DNA of 64,000 nt, taken from the NCBI GenBank assembly GCA_025526935.1, contig JAHLKD010000139.1, positions 28,076 to 92,075 on the forward strand. Reading direction: 5' to 3'. A program made the position numbers and the translations under genes. The DNA is from Cladochytrium replicatum. Its lineage: Eukaryota; Chytridiomycota; Chytridiomycetes; Cladochytriales; Cladochytriaceae. Shown in pieces: positions 1 to 12,470 of the stretch; position 1 is the stretch's first letter; each line of letters begins with the position of its first letter. The notes below the pieces were generated by a model. The model did no database searches. It saw only the letters and a program-made list of their open reading frames with translations, and was not told the DNA's origin.

Positions 1-1503
1 CCTCTTCGGATCTTTTGCCTTGATGTTCATTTCTGATGCTCTGGCATTCGTACCTTCGTTTATTCCGACGGATCCTTACATTACTCCACTTATCATTTAC
101 GACTTCGTGCTCACTTTGAACATTATGGCGTCTTCCATTAAGGTTATTTTTTTGCTATCTTCGTTAACCCGTCATCTAATTCGGTTAATGCACAGACCAC
201 ATGCAATCTCATTCGATTTGATGGTGTTTTCCGGACAATTTTGGGTGGAAAGATCCACTATCGCTCGTGGATGAACCGTGCTCTTGTCGTCTTTACAATT
301 CTCGTTACCATACTCGCGATTACAATGGCCTGGGTTGTCGACATTTATCCGTTTTACCACGGAGGGATTCAGGCTCCTGGGTTACCTCCGCAATTCCAAG
401 GAGGTGTGACTGGCAGTATCCCTGCAACGATCTGGGTGGTGCTTCTCGATTGGATCATTGCCGTGATGAGCTTGTCCGTTGTACGGATGCTTCGATCAAA
501 GTGGAAGGTTCTCAGGGAAGCGATGCAGGGCAGCAGCGCTGAGGGGTCCCATGTTGGCGAAAACAGTCGACCTGTTAAAGTGAATAATCCGGCCACTCCG
601 TTTTCTCAGCAAAGTCAGCAAGCACTTTTGGAGCGATCACATTCTCACACTCAGAGGGCGGACTCGCACTTCATCGGGGACCCTGTCACACACCTAACGC
701 ACCAAATGGATAATTCACAATATAGAACCTCGACGGCATCTTTGAAGGGAGCGACAATTTCGGACCACGCTCACCTCAAGTTTCTTCCGAATAAATCTTC
801 GTCATCATCACTCGGCTCTCACAGCGGAAGTGATTTGATTTTGCCGGATCGAGTTTCGCATTTCGGAGCGCACCAATACACACAGCCCCATTTCGAAAAC
901 AATAGATACAATGTCGGTGCCGATATTTACCAACCTAAGAGCTTTTCTCCGCCATCCAACAGTCCCTCGAACACCTACCCGCCACATCAAAATCTTGCTA
1001 ATCCAGTTTGGCTCCAGCAGCCACCCCCTCCGATGCAATATGTGGCGCAACATCGTCAAGATCCTTATCCCTGGGCGAGCTCACATACTCCGTCGCAAGC
1101 TACAGAAACATCGGCTGGAAATGGGCAACAGCCTGCTCTCCCAGTGCCGCGGACAAAAACGAAAAGAAGAGGACCAATGACGTACGATGATAAATCGGAA
1201 CGAGGTGTAAGGATCATATACTTGATTCTTTCGTTACAAGTTGCGTTGCCCATCTGTGTTATGCCATTCTTCTTTATCTTTGGCGGAAACCTAACAGCTA
1301 GTGGTGAGTCTTTTTCTTCCATTGTGGTCATTTTACTCACACGAAGGTCTTGTTTAGGTATCACGGGAATCTTTGTACGGATCTACAACTTGATCATCCT
1401 CGAGTACATGTACACGATCGGTACAGTTGTCAAGTACACTTCCAAACAGGCAATGATGCGTGGGACATCGACGAGCGACAGTGGCATCGGGGTTGCGAAG
1501 TGA
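1..1503 (+). CDS. Multipass membrane protein, 5' partial
   Basis: This gene enters from the left edge, so its start is missing. Exon 1 ends at 142, a 53-nt intron runs 143-195, and a 54-nt in-frame intron runs 1304-1357; the stop is TGA at 1501-1503. The visible protein has about six hydrophobic spans (near the codons at 5-60, 75-142, 270-345, 430-495, 1205-1295 and 1360-1440). Between the fourth and fifth lies a hydrophilic loop of about 230 residues, rich in Ser, Gln, Pro and His. A membrane bundle with a long disordered cytosolic loop would suit a serpentine receptor or transporter, but I recognise no family motif and assign no function. Confidence 0.6.
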
Positions 1504-1744
1504 AAAAGTCGATCTAAGAAATATGGAACTTGTGTGAATTACTCTTAGATTGTACAGATTCGAGAGTTGGTTGAAGTGAAATACACCTGAAGTTATGCAT
1601 GTTTTTTCCGGACGGCGGAATAATATCGTAAATTGCTCGAAAAATTCCGGAATAATCATCAGCTCCTTCAAACATCAGGCCATCAAAATTTTCCACTTGG
1701 CTGTTAACATAAATTTGTGCAAAGTGTGAGCCCAAACTGTACAA

Positions 1745-3597
1745 ATGACCATGTCTTCCTCGTCCTCAGCAACCGAAGCTGACCCACTTCTATCGTCTTC
1801 CGATGAAAATCCTAACTATGATTCGCGTAAGGCGAAAACACCGAAAGGCAATGTGATCCTCTCGTTGGCACTCCCCGTTATTCTCTGGGTGGTCGCTGGA
1901 TCTCTTGTCTATACGCCGTTCAAACAATTCCTGCTGCTGCTAGTTTGCAAGCACATTCTCCAGCAAGATGATCCTAAGCTTCCACTAGATAGCCTGCTTC
2001 CTGATTACGAAATTTGTCGGCAGAGGGCTGATGTGCAGGTAGGAACTTTACACTTACTGGCGAGCCTTTATTGACCTCATGGCCGAGACTCCGCTTCCTT
2101 TCTCTCTTCCGATCGTTGGCTCAGTGACGGATGCCCTTGCTCTTTCTCGATTGACCGTGATGTCAATTCCAGTTACCTTTGACATTTTCCGAAAGTTCCT
2201 TATCATTGGAGTCTTGCTTCAACCCTACTACTTGGGCATTGCAGTCATTGGAGTTTCATAATTTATCGGTGGCCTTCTTGGAGGCTCTTCAATCTTCTAC
2301 GTCAGTTACTATGCGTTTCTTTCCGAGCAGTCGGACCCAAACTTGAGAGCTTCGGTCTTCAGCCAAACCACTGTGGTCTTGACTATCGCGGGTTTGGTTG
2401 CTCCGGTGGTTGGTGGATGGGTGTCTCGGGTAAGTCGACTGCCATGTTTCTTTTAAAACATATCATTGACTCGGATTTGATGTATATTAGTCTGATTTTG
2501 GCCTCGCCGGCGCTTACTTCTTGTCCATCACGTTGCTTTTTATAACACTTGTCTACCTTCACTTCGAACGCCGAAGGAGAATTGCCAGAGCCAAGGAGGT
2601 GAACCCAAAGTCGGCTTCGAGTGCTCATACTCACGCCAATGACCCGGAAACGGAGCCATTGACCGAATCAGCTACCATCCCTGCTGCAACAAAACCGGCG
2701 AAACCAACAATCCAAACCATTTTGCGAGAAACCATCTCCAATCTTACTCTCTTCTTCTCAGCGGAGCAAAGATCAGTGGCCTTCTTGCTTACTTTCTGGG
2801 CGCTGATTTCGTTCGTGTTCGGTGCTACATCTCTGTGGTTCTCCTACGTATCTTTTGTCTTTGGTTGGGATGTTCTCAACTATACATCTTTCACATCGAC
2901 CAAAGGCCTTGTTGACGTTGTTGTTGCGGGAATCCTCGTACCGTTCCTGATCCATGTTGGGGCTCACGGTTTATCCTTCAAATCGTTGTGGAGCTGGTGA
3001 GACAAACGAGAATCGATCAAAGATTCAGCTTCGAAAAATGATCCATTGCAAATGAGGCGCTCGGTGCGAACTGAACTGGCAATGCTTAGAGCAGGCACAG
3101 TAATGAAAGCTGCGGCATACATGGGGTTAGCACTTGCAACTAATGGCCTTTTGTTCACATTGGGTAAGCAAGGAGTCACTCACTAACCTGGCGTTATCTA
3201 ATTGATTTCACAGCTGGTTGTTTGTTGTCCATCGGCGCTATAGAAGTCCCAACATTTCGCTCACTCATTGTTCGAGCAGGTGCTTATCTCCCAAACCATG
3301 GTAAATTTTTTCTTCTAATTCCTTCATCTCCAATTTCTAGCTGGTGAAGCAAATGAGACAACCCTGTTTTCAACCATGGAGGCCGTTAGCACTTTATGCA
3401 CAATCGCAGGTCGGTTCTTTTGGACGTTCCTGTATACATCAACAACTTCTACGTTCCCATCTGCATTTTTCTTCCTCTCGGCGTTCTTCTATGTTGCCGG
3501 ACTTGTGTGTACATACTTCCTCTCAGAGGACGATCTCCTAACGATTCCAAAATTGCCGACACCTCCACAAGCAGGAAGCGAAGCCGTTAATGTGTGA
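1745..3597 (+). pseudogene. MFS transporter (SLC46-like), disrupted
   Basis: The sequence reads as a major facilitator superfamily transporter of the fungal type related to SLC46 (solute/proton symporters). It has an acidic Ser-rich N-terminus with a DPLL motif, a first helix, a Cys-containing extracellular loop ending in CRQRADVQ, and helices on both sides of a charged central loop (about 2560-2720). An ATG lies at 1745 and the final TGA at 3595-3597. Introns near 2430-2490, 3164-3213 and 3301-3340 are plausible. The frame is broken in three places: a one-base frame change near 2074, an in-frame TAA near 2260 inside a helix (VIGVS before FIGGLLGG), and an in-frame TGA at 2998-3000 with conserved coding continuing after it (SVRTELAMLRAGT). 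No GT-AG intron removes these. I call it a pseudogene; a poor assembly is the alternative. Confidence 0.6.
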
Positions 3598-3764
3598 TGA
3601 TTCTTGGATAGCGTGCAAGTTGCTCTTGTTCCAGGACATTGGTTGTGTCGCACGCCCTTCTCTGACTGCTTTCTTGAAATAGAATCCTTAATCATGTGTA
3701 TCTTTAAACCCTCGTTAAAACGGAACGATTGAAAAAACCCATCTTTTGAAATTCTTGTCCACAC

Positions 3765-5080
<1,316 letters not shown>

Positions 5081-6616
5081 ATGATCGTTTTGGACGACGT
5101 TCCCCCGCCAATCTTCAGCGACGGTGTTCTCGCCTCGCACCCAACACCCACACTAGAGGAATCCGATCCCGGACGTGTGCAAAAGTTTCTGGACAAGCTG
5201 AGCTTTGCTGTAAAGGAGGCTTACGCTAGGAGACCGGACAAGATCGCTGGGCATAACCTCGATGTGAATGCTGAGGTCTCTTTCAAATCAAATGCCGTGT
5301 GTCGCCGACTTCCAGAAAACTACAAACTGTTTGAGAACAAACGGCCTGATAAGTTTGTACTCGCTGCGCTAGAAGCTGCTGCCGCTGCATCTTCTAATGC
5401 GTCATCAGCTGATGGCTCGGTACCGCCAATAGTCCCCCAGGGTGGGGTTCTTGCAGCGGCAGTGGCTGCGGCTGCAATGTCAGGAGGAGCGAGTTCAGGG
5501 GCCGGAGGGTCGGCAGCCACCGGGGATTCTCTGTTGCCACATGTACAGCTTCCATCTGTTTCTCCGGGGCGTGCCGAAACTTCTTCCATTTTGTCTGCGG
5601 CTGGGATCAGCACCGGCGGTGAACTACCAAAAGACGCCGGTAGAATTCGAACTGATGCGTTTCTGTACGGACACCCAAGGTGCTTTGAAAGGCTTTCTGG
5701 ATTTGGCGAAATGAAATTGACTTTTATTCATTGCAGTGGTTCTAAATACCGATCAACGAACGAATTTCTTCCACACCTGTAAGAGTAAACGGATCCTTTT
5801 ATTCATTGATCTAATCCTCCCGACAGATTGTGGTTGATCGAAGATGACAGTCATGACTACCGCAACTGCACCTGTAAGCTCTGCCCGACTTATGCGAAAA
5901 GTTGGGGATACATGGTGAAAAAAGCCCGAGCCCCCGGTGATCCTGTACCTGGGCCAGTGTCTGCCACGAGAAAATCATTTCTTAAGCTGAAAGCGAATGC
6001 CTCAAAGGAAGAGTCGCCAAATGCAACAACTCCTGAACCATCAACTCCCTCCACAACTAAGAAAAGGAAGAACGGCTCTCCCGCTCGTAATTCTAGATCG
6101 TCGCGCAGGGGCAATCCGTCTGAAGTGAGCGTTAGCATTCTTCTGCTTTTCAGACATATCTTATTTGCCAGATTTAGTCTGCTTCTGGTCAGCAATCACT
6201 GGGACGATTACATTCTGATCCTGAAGACGATGGGATGCACGATGGAACTGGACTGTCTGAATCTGAAGATCGGCAGCGGGAACCTAGGACGGCGGTTGAT
6301 CTGAAAAGGAAGATTGATTCGGTTGAACAGGTATGTCAGAACAATGTGCGGGAAGCGCCTAGTTTCCTCATCGCGTTTTCTAAGGAGAATGAATCCATGC
6401 GTGAGCAGCTAAACCGAGCCAGAAAAAAGATTCTTATTTTAAGATATGAGCGAAGGTGGTCACCGTTTTGTGCACGCTCATTGGTTGGCTGATGCATTTA
6501 TTATTAGCTTTTTGTTCAAGAAGCTCGAGGAAGCCACCCAGAGAAGCACCCTAGCAATGGGGCAGAATGCAAATAACTCTGCGGCACTAGGTCCTTACTC
6601 TTCCAGCGACGAGTAA
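5081..6616 (+). CDS. Clr2-like transcriptional-silencing domain protein
   Basis: After splicing, the core reads YGHPSGSKYRSTNEFLPHL, then LWLIEDDSH and CTCKLC. I recognise this as the fungal Clr2-type silencing domain (fission yeast Clr2 is part of the SHREC heterochromatin complex). Introns are 5680-5736 (57 nt), 5779-5826, 6125-6192, 6331-6384 and 6456-6507, and the stop is TAA at 6614-6616. Upstream of the core is an Ala/Gly/Ser-rich stretch (about 5370-5620). Downstream come a basic Lys/Arg-rich segment (about 6050-6120), an acidic patch and a short helix with heptad-like leucines. The first intron is a multiple of three and therefore hides in an open frame. Function in chromatin silencing is inferred from the domain only. 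Confidence 0.75.
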
Positions 6617-7072
6617 AGTGGTAGAATTGTTGGACTCGTCCTGGATTATTTATTTCGAGTTGGACCGTAATAGCAAACGTATTTTAACTTTTTTGGCTTT
6701 GCTTTTCGTGAGCTGCTGCAAAGAATTTTGAAGGTCTTTACACAAAGTGATTCCGGAAACAAATACATTAAACTTCAAATTCTCGGCAACAGTTGCCATA
6801 AGAACGGGATTTGGAGAACTCGAACCGGACCGGTGAACAAGAAGTGTGAACACAAAAAACAAAAACAACTGAATAATCAACCTCGAGCAAAATGCCCCGA
6901 GTAAATAAGTGCAATGGAAATTGTAGAGTAAAAAAGAAAGGAATTCGAATCCCGGTGGCAACGGGTGCTTAGTGGGCGTGTTGGTCGACTCGAAGCTGTT
7001 CACGTAAGAATTTGGTGGTGTAAGTGGTGCAAATGTCTGATCGTGGAGCACCGAAAATTTTCAATGTGTGTA
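6617..7072. other. Intergenic, no gene seen
   Basis: Convergent 3' ends of the Clr2-like gene and the homeodomain gene. AT-rich stretches suit polyadenylation signals. A T-loop-like TTCGAATCCCGG near 6945 is not backed by a tRNA cloverleaf. Reading frames here are short and lack domain features. Confidence 0.5.
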
Positions 7073-8210
7073 TTACTTCTTGATGAATTTGTGCTCGGGG
7101 TGACGACCAGGAATCTTTCTAAGAACCCTTCCCCTCCTAGCATTGGTCAACCTATTTGTTGGAATAAGTCAGTCACAGTCGCGAAGTTAGTGACATGTTT
7201 TGCTTACCAGTAGTCAAGTTGGCTTCTCGTAAGACTGAGCTTCATCTCGATGTACTCCTTTTCTTCTTCAGATGGGTACGGATCTTTTGCGAACCTGCGG
7301 CACCAATCCGTGAGCCATTCGCGCTGTTCTTTGGTGAAGTTGGGTCGTTTCCCACGAGCTCTCTTTGTGCTTTTTGGTTTGGCTGGACTTGCTTTCTTTC
7401 TTTTTCGAGTTCGCTCGTTCTCGTCCAACGAACAAGAAGAAGAGGAAGATGTCGTAGAGGGGGTCGGAGAGGGTTGCTTCACTCGCCGGGAAGACGATGA
7501 AGCTGCGGAATTGTCTGTACCATCGTTCGAAACGGAAATCCTCTGCATCGCTGCCATCTTTGCCCGGCGTTGCAAGAATGCCGGCTCACTGTGCTTCGGA
7601 CTGCTTTTAGGTTCCGTTGCAACGTTTTCTTCTTCCGAATTGTGATCGACGTCGTCACCATACTCTTCACTTCCATCGATGTAGTCCCCGTCTTCTTCAC
7701 TGTCTTCTTCTGTAGTTTCACTGTCATACATATCGAGATCAACGCTCGAGGACTCGTATTGTTGGAGCGAAGTATCATCAAGTTGTTTGGTTTCGTGATC
7801 AACAATCGGACCTGGGTTCAGATGGGGCGAGGTAGGATCACCGATCGGCGATGGCGCTATGGCCGCCAGCGGCAGCGCCAGGGGGAAATGCTCCGGACTT
7901 GATACTCTGGGATCGAGAGTCGATCGCAGCTCGGGGCTCGATGTTCCAGACTCCAATGAGGAGGATAAATCCTCAGGTGAAAGGGAGATCGTATCGCGGA
8001 TCAGGTTGTCCAGTGAAAGTTCCGAGTGTGTGCCGTCCGAGCTCCCACTCGCTGGGCAGAAGATATCGTGAGCGGGAGGATAATGAAAAAGGGAACCGCA
8101 GTAAATTTTGACTTTTGTTTCTGAATGATCGGTGAAGTCAGACACAAAGACATCTACGAGAGCAAAATTGCACAAAGAAGAAGATAAGACTGACCTTGTT
8201 GGAAGGCCAT
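7073..8210 (-). CDS. TALE-class homeodomain transcription factor
   Basis: Three exons (8195-8210, 7208-8153, 7073-7151) join in phase to about 346 residues. The start is the ATG at 8210 after rejecting a TTG downstream; introns are 8154-8194 (41 nt) and 7152-7207. The C-terminal 70 residues form a homeodomain: FTKEQREWLTDW (helix 1), KDPYPSEEEKEYI (the three-residue loop extension and PYP typical of TALE proteins, helix 2), and LTRSQLDYWLTNARR (recognition helix). The usual WF-N-R core is WL-N-R here. Ahead of it lie a very acidic Asp/Glu/Ser region and Ser-rich and Lys/Arg-rich stretches, probably activation and nuclear-import segments. TALE homeodomain proteins occur in fungal mating-type loci, but no partner gene is seen, so that role is open. 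Confidence 0.85.
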
Positions 8211-8865
8211 GGGTCTCGAAAGGAGTGAAAGTAGATCACCGTGTGTGGTTGTGCGTGTGATATATGAGAAAGTTTAATATGTGAGAAGATTGCGGGCCTG
8301 GGATCAGGTCTTTTTTGGGCTGGGGGACGCAGCATTGGTGGGAGATGATTATGAAATATTAGTGCAGGGCTTGTGAGAATGACAAAACTGTTCTCACGCA
8401 CCCCCACTGAAACATCAATTTGTTGTTCAGTACATACCGGTCAGTTTCACTTTGTCGAAGAAGCTGTGATAGGTATGTTGATCAAAATTCTTCGGCTGCA
8501 TTGGAGCGCAGTGACAAAGCATTTAAATGTTAGAAAGCGAGAATACGACATTTACGCTTTAGGAAGGTGCTGGCAACTCGATAGTTCCCAAAAAGGAAGG
8601 GACAATCAGATTCTTCAGGTGTTGTTGGCTGGGATTGAATGTAATAATATTAAGGTCATTTTAACCTGATGCAGGTAGGTGCCTTGGTTAACTCAGCGAC
8701 TACACGCAGTGACTTCTTCAATAAATGAAAAGAAGCTCCCTATACTTGGTGTCTATCTCATACCATCCATGGCACAAACTCAACAACAGAACGTCCTTTA
8801 AACTTCGGTCGACTGGAAATTTTTTTTGCGAACTTCGTTGTCTTGCTGCTTCACGCCACACCGAT
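8211..8865. other. Intergenic, divergent promoter region
   Basis: This 655-bp gap lies between the start of the homeodomain gene (minus) and the next plus-strand gene. I see no long frame with domain features, no RNA gene and no repeat. Confidence 0.4.
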
Positions 8866-10611
8866 ATGTCCAGCATGTCACTTTCATTTGCGTGCAGGTA
8901 AGTTGAACATTTTATATTATTGTCTCGTATGGAACTGGCCCCCCTTCGTTTGTCTGAACCTGCTCTCACATAGGTGCTTGAATATTCGTTTCTCTGGCCA
9001 CGAAACGTCCCCTGGCTCGTGGATAGTCAGACTTTCGCTACATGGAGTTGTTGTCGCACGTACCTATGAGTCCATATACTGCTGTGTTCTAATCGTGCAA
9101 TACCAAATAGGAGCAACGAATACTTTCAGTTGTTGAGGCTGGAAGCGTGGCGGGCACCTGGGATGTTCGCTGCTTGAATTGCCAGATGCTAGTGTACAGT
9201 TATGAACGTGCGGACGAAGGTCAGACCTTCGCTCCTCCCGATGGGATAGTTCGAGTGGATAAACTAGCTATGGTAAGCTCTAGTACACTTTGGCTTGATG
9301 TCCTTTTAACTCTCAGTCAGGTAGCTGAACAGATTGATATTCTCAAGAAGTCGGAGGAGTACAGCTCGGTTTACGGGCTAATCCTTTCTGCTGGAGCTGT
9401 TCCTATGCCAGGTATATCCATGGAATGTTCGGAGTTAAAAAGGCTTACTTCTCCTGCTTCTCCTTTTTGCGCAGTATCGAGTATGACAGTTGAACACACT
9501 CGCCTGCTTGACTCGTTTCAAAACTCTCTCAATGCATATGCCGAAAAAATCACAGCTGAGACAGAGGCTCGAATCGCCGCCTACAGAGCTTCCCAGCTCG
9601 CCCAATTGGACATCGCCAAACGACGGGGTACAGAAGAGAGAGATCGTTTGATGGCCACAATTGTGGCTCGGGGGGTACGGCTTACAGCCAGCAAAGAGCA
9701 GGGTCTTGAAACCCCAACCCCATCTGTCGACTCTGGGCTTTCCGTACCGACTGAGCCAACTGGTGCAAGCGTTGCAAAATCGGTCGAAAAGAGTGCGGAA
9801 CAAGATGCGGAGACGATTCTCGCACAATTCGCATCTTCTTTCAGACCTCGGCGAATGGTTCCCAGCGGTGTGAGCTGGAAGGATGACGCGGTATCTACAC
9901 CGCCGCCGCCTATACCAGAACCGATGGAGTCGAAGTCGCAGCCACAGCCTGAGTCACAGACGGAAACTGCGGGGGCCACTGCAGTGAAAGAAACTGCTTC
10001 AAATGTAGATACGGAGGAACAGCTCACAACGGAGCAGAGCGAAAGTTCTGCGGTGGGATCAACTTCTCTCCCACAACTTGAGGAGCGATCTTCACCAAGG
10101 CGAGTCAAGTTCGTGGATCTGAAAGGACCAGAAACGTCTGAAAAGCTCGCGAATCCAAACATTGATGCTCAACCGATTTCAGAGAACGGTATGTCCTTTT
10201 GTAGCCCATATCAGGATGCAAGCTTACCTATTTTCACTAGGCATCTTTGATTTGGAAGGAGTGGACGAGCTGGACACAGACCAAGATGCTTCTGATCTTC
10301 CAACGGACAACGATGTCGATGAAGAAATCGATGATGAAGACGACATGGTCGAGCAATTGGAGGGAGCAAAGGAAGGTGGCGCTTCAAACTTGGCTCTGCT
10401 AAGCTCTTCCGTCCCAATTGCGATACCCGGGCCTTGGACGAGGTCGAAGCAAGGCAGATCAGCACCGACCGGACCAGCGTTTGAAGGTATTGCAGATACA
10501 GAAACCGGAGATTCGGATGTGTTCGTTGCCCCGCACATTGTAACTGCGCGGACCTACGCTGGTGAAACTGACTTTGGGCGTCCAAGTAGGAGAGAAGTTT
10601 TGAAAGTGTAG
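8866..10611 (+). CDS. Uncharacterised acidic protein with Cys-rich N-terminus
   Basis: The model begins at the ATG at 8866 and joins exons across introns 8898-8973, 9053-9110, 9273-9320, 9412-9474 and 10199-10240; the stop is TAG at 10609-10611. The first two introns are the least certain. The N-terminus has CRCLNIRF and, later, WDVRCLNC, so two Cys pairs could bind zinc. Next is a helical, Ala/Glu/Arg-rich region (LNAYAEKITAETEARIAAYR), then a long disordered Pro/Ser/Glu segment. An acidic patch near 10310-10370 (EEIDDEDDM) follows, with a conserved-looking tail VAPHIVTARTYAG. I do not recognise the family. The helical plus disordered layout suggests an adaptor or regulatory protein. Confidence 0.55.
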
Positions 10612-10852
10612 TTTGTTTTTAGTTTCGTATAGGCAATCATTCAGTACAGTTGAGGGGGAAAATGAGACAATTGTTCTTTTATTTTTAGTATGCTAAGTGC
10701 TCCACCTATTCTCCTATTAATCTATGATACTACCTCACTTTAAATTTCGTGACAAAACGAACACACAATGCCATCGTCGTGGATTTGAGTAGAGAGTTCC
10801 ATTGGCGGTGTACCGTTGGCAGTTCTAACGCTCACAATAGTAACGATCCAAA

Positions 10853-11285
10853 TCACGAGAGAGTCGGGAGTGATTTTGGGGTACGCTCAACCCATTCAAA
10901 CCGGGGCCAAATCTGGAGCAACACGTTTACCGGGGCCAAAGGTTTCTACAGAGTATTCATACCTTGCAGACTACTTTTCCACGAATCAGACCCATGGGAA
11001 CCGGCCCGTAACTTCTCGAGTCCGTCGAATTTGCAAGGTTATCTCCCAGCAGCCAGACCTGTCCCGCTGGAACAGTGAGCTTTTCCGAGCCAGAAAGCGG
11101 ATCCACCGGGACAGTGTCACCGGGAAGTCCAGCCACTCGTTTGCATATTGCCCGCGATGAGTTCATTGGAGAAACTGCGACGAGGACGTCTCCATGCTGG
11201 ACAGATTGTTGAACCTTTGTTGTGCTAAGTTTCCGTACTATAACAAGGTCGCCTATGATGTTGAAAGTGGGAAGCATGGAGGGGC
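10853..11285 (-). CDS. IMP1: Mitochondrial inner membrane protease subunit 1, first exon unresolved
   Basis: This is a signal-peptidase-like serine protease (family S26) that cleaves sorting signals of proteins in the mitochondrial intermembrane space, as a heterodimer with Imp2. The catalytic serine lies in GPSMLPTF (codon 11278-11280), and the general-base lysine in CKRVAGLPGDTV. Further conserved parts are VPAGQVWLLGDN and SRSYGPVPMGLIRGKVVCK. A 50-nt intron (10913-10962) then leads to the C-terminal exon beginning IWPRFEW, with stop TGA at 10853-10855. The exon start at 11285 is a splice acceptor, so the N-terminal membrane anchor lies in an upstream exon (about 11290-11500) that I could not place. 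The gene is divergent from EAF7. Confidence 0.8.
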
Positions 11286-11512
11286 CTACGCACTACAGTG
11301 GTTTAGCAAAAAATACAATCGTAGCCTCCGAGTGAAGTACCATTGATATTTCCGCACAGTGTTGCTGGAAGAGAATGGCGAGGCACGCACCTTGTGCCGA
11401 CCAGAAAAGAACACGGCCGGTATTTGCCGAGAAGAGCCGGGAGAATACTCGCGCAGAAGCAGGTTGTAGCATTCTGGATTTCTGGGTGACAAGCCACGAT
11501 CCACTTCCTCAG

Positions 11513-12250
11513 ATGTCACTGGAGGGAGATGGTTGTAGTGCTGCTGCAAGCAATGACACGGAGTGGTCGGGGGAATTATGCACTCAAGGAGAATTTGAAT
11601 AATGAAGTGATAAATCCCTGTGCTTAAATCAATCAGGCGTTTATGAACACTTTCGCATGGCTATTTCAACCGGAACAGCCCGCGGTCCCAGAACGCACGG
11701 CAGCTTTGGGAGCATCTTGAAGAATTCTTTGACCTCAATGCACTGGATGCGTTGGTGAGAACGTTTGCAATCGTGTCAAGATCCTCTCACGAAATGTGCA
11801 TTTTCAGGCTGACGAGAGCGACGATGATGTGCCTCTAGAAGTCCGTTCTAAGAGGAGTGTTTTCCCTTTCAAATTTCGGAGCGAGTTCGCCCTACCGTTT
11901 GATGAATTTGAAACAGTAATGAGCGAACGGAGGATGGCGGATCCATCCCCAGCACCGTCCAGCGCTGCCGTTACTCCTGGGGCACTCGAATTCTCCCGTA
12001 ATGTCAAACGCTTTGGAGAAGGTCGGATCTGCTACACAATGGATTCTGCAATCTAATCTCTGCTGCCACCCGCCAGGTATGTCTACGTCCCCCTCTCCTC
12101 CACCCCCTCCGGTACAACCAAAGCGGCGAGGTAGGAAGCCGAAGAAAGGAGACCCAAAAGATGAGGAAAATGATGGCAGCACAAAACGATCAAAAGGTTT
12201 CTTCGTCTACAACATCCACATCACACACTCCAGCCAAGCGAAGACGCTAG
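11513..12250 (+). CDS. EAF7: NuA4 histone acetyltransferase subunit Eaf7/MRGBP-like
   Basis: Eaf7 (animal MRGBP) is a subunit of the NuA4/TIP60 acetyltransferase and binds MRG15/Eaf3. Signature parts in order are HWREMVVVLLQAM; after an intron at 11566-11636, GVYEHFRMAIS (family GVNRHFHM-like); then LWEHLEEFFDLNALDAL and, after an intron near 11753-11807, EFALPFDEFETVMSERR. A basic AT-hook-like tail KRRGRKPKKGD follows introns 12022-12076 and 12197-12233, with stop TAG at 12248-12250. The initiator exon is not found: 11513 is a splice acceptor. Near 11700 the frame must slip by one base between the HFRM part and the LWEHL part, and no intron explains it. This may be a sequence error or damage. 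Confidence 0.65.
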
Positions 12251-12470
12251 CTACAAGTTCCACATAATTAACTTATGGAAAAGAACACATATGAACAGCC
12301 ATCGTTCCGTTTATGATTCTTCAGGACATATGTAAAAACATATGTGTGTGGGAAATCGCGTGTGGCTGTGCACGCGACTCTCTCATAAGCGACAGCAGAC
12401 AAAGTTGCCCAGTTCGCAATCACTACCCAGATCACACCGAACTTCTGCACCCCCATCGAGAAATATTAAC

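Noticed and set aside
1745-3597. Alternative genetic code to explain in-frame TAA and TGA in the MFS gene
   Set aside because: TAA, TAG and TGA all serve as normal stops at the ends of well-conserved genes in this window, for example GAPDH (TAA), COG8 (TAG) and IQGAP (TGA).
6935-6965. T-loop-like TTCGAATCCCGG suggesting a tRNA
   Set aside because: No matching D-arm, anticodon arm or acceptor pairing exists on either strand around it.
9581-10538. Minus-strand frames of up to 193 codons across the acidic protein gene
   Set aside because: They are Ser/Cys-rich mirror frames of a low-complexity coding region, with no start context or motif.
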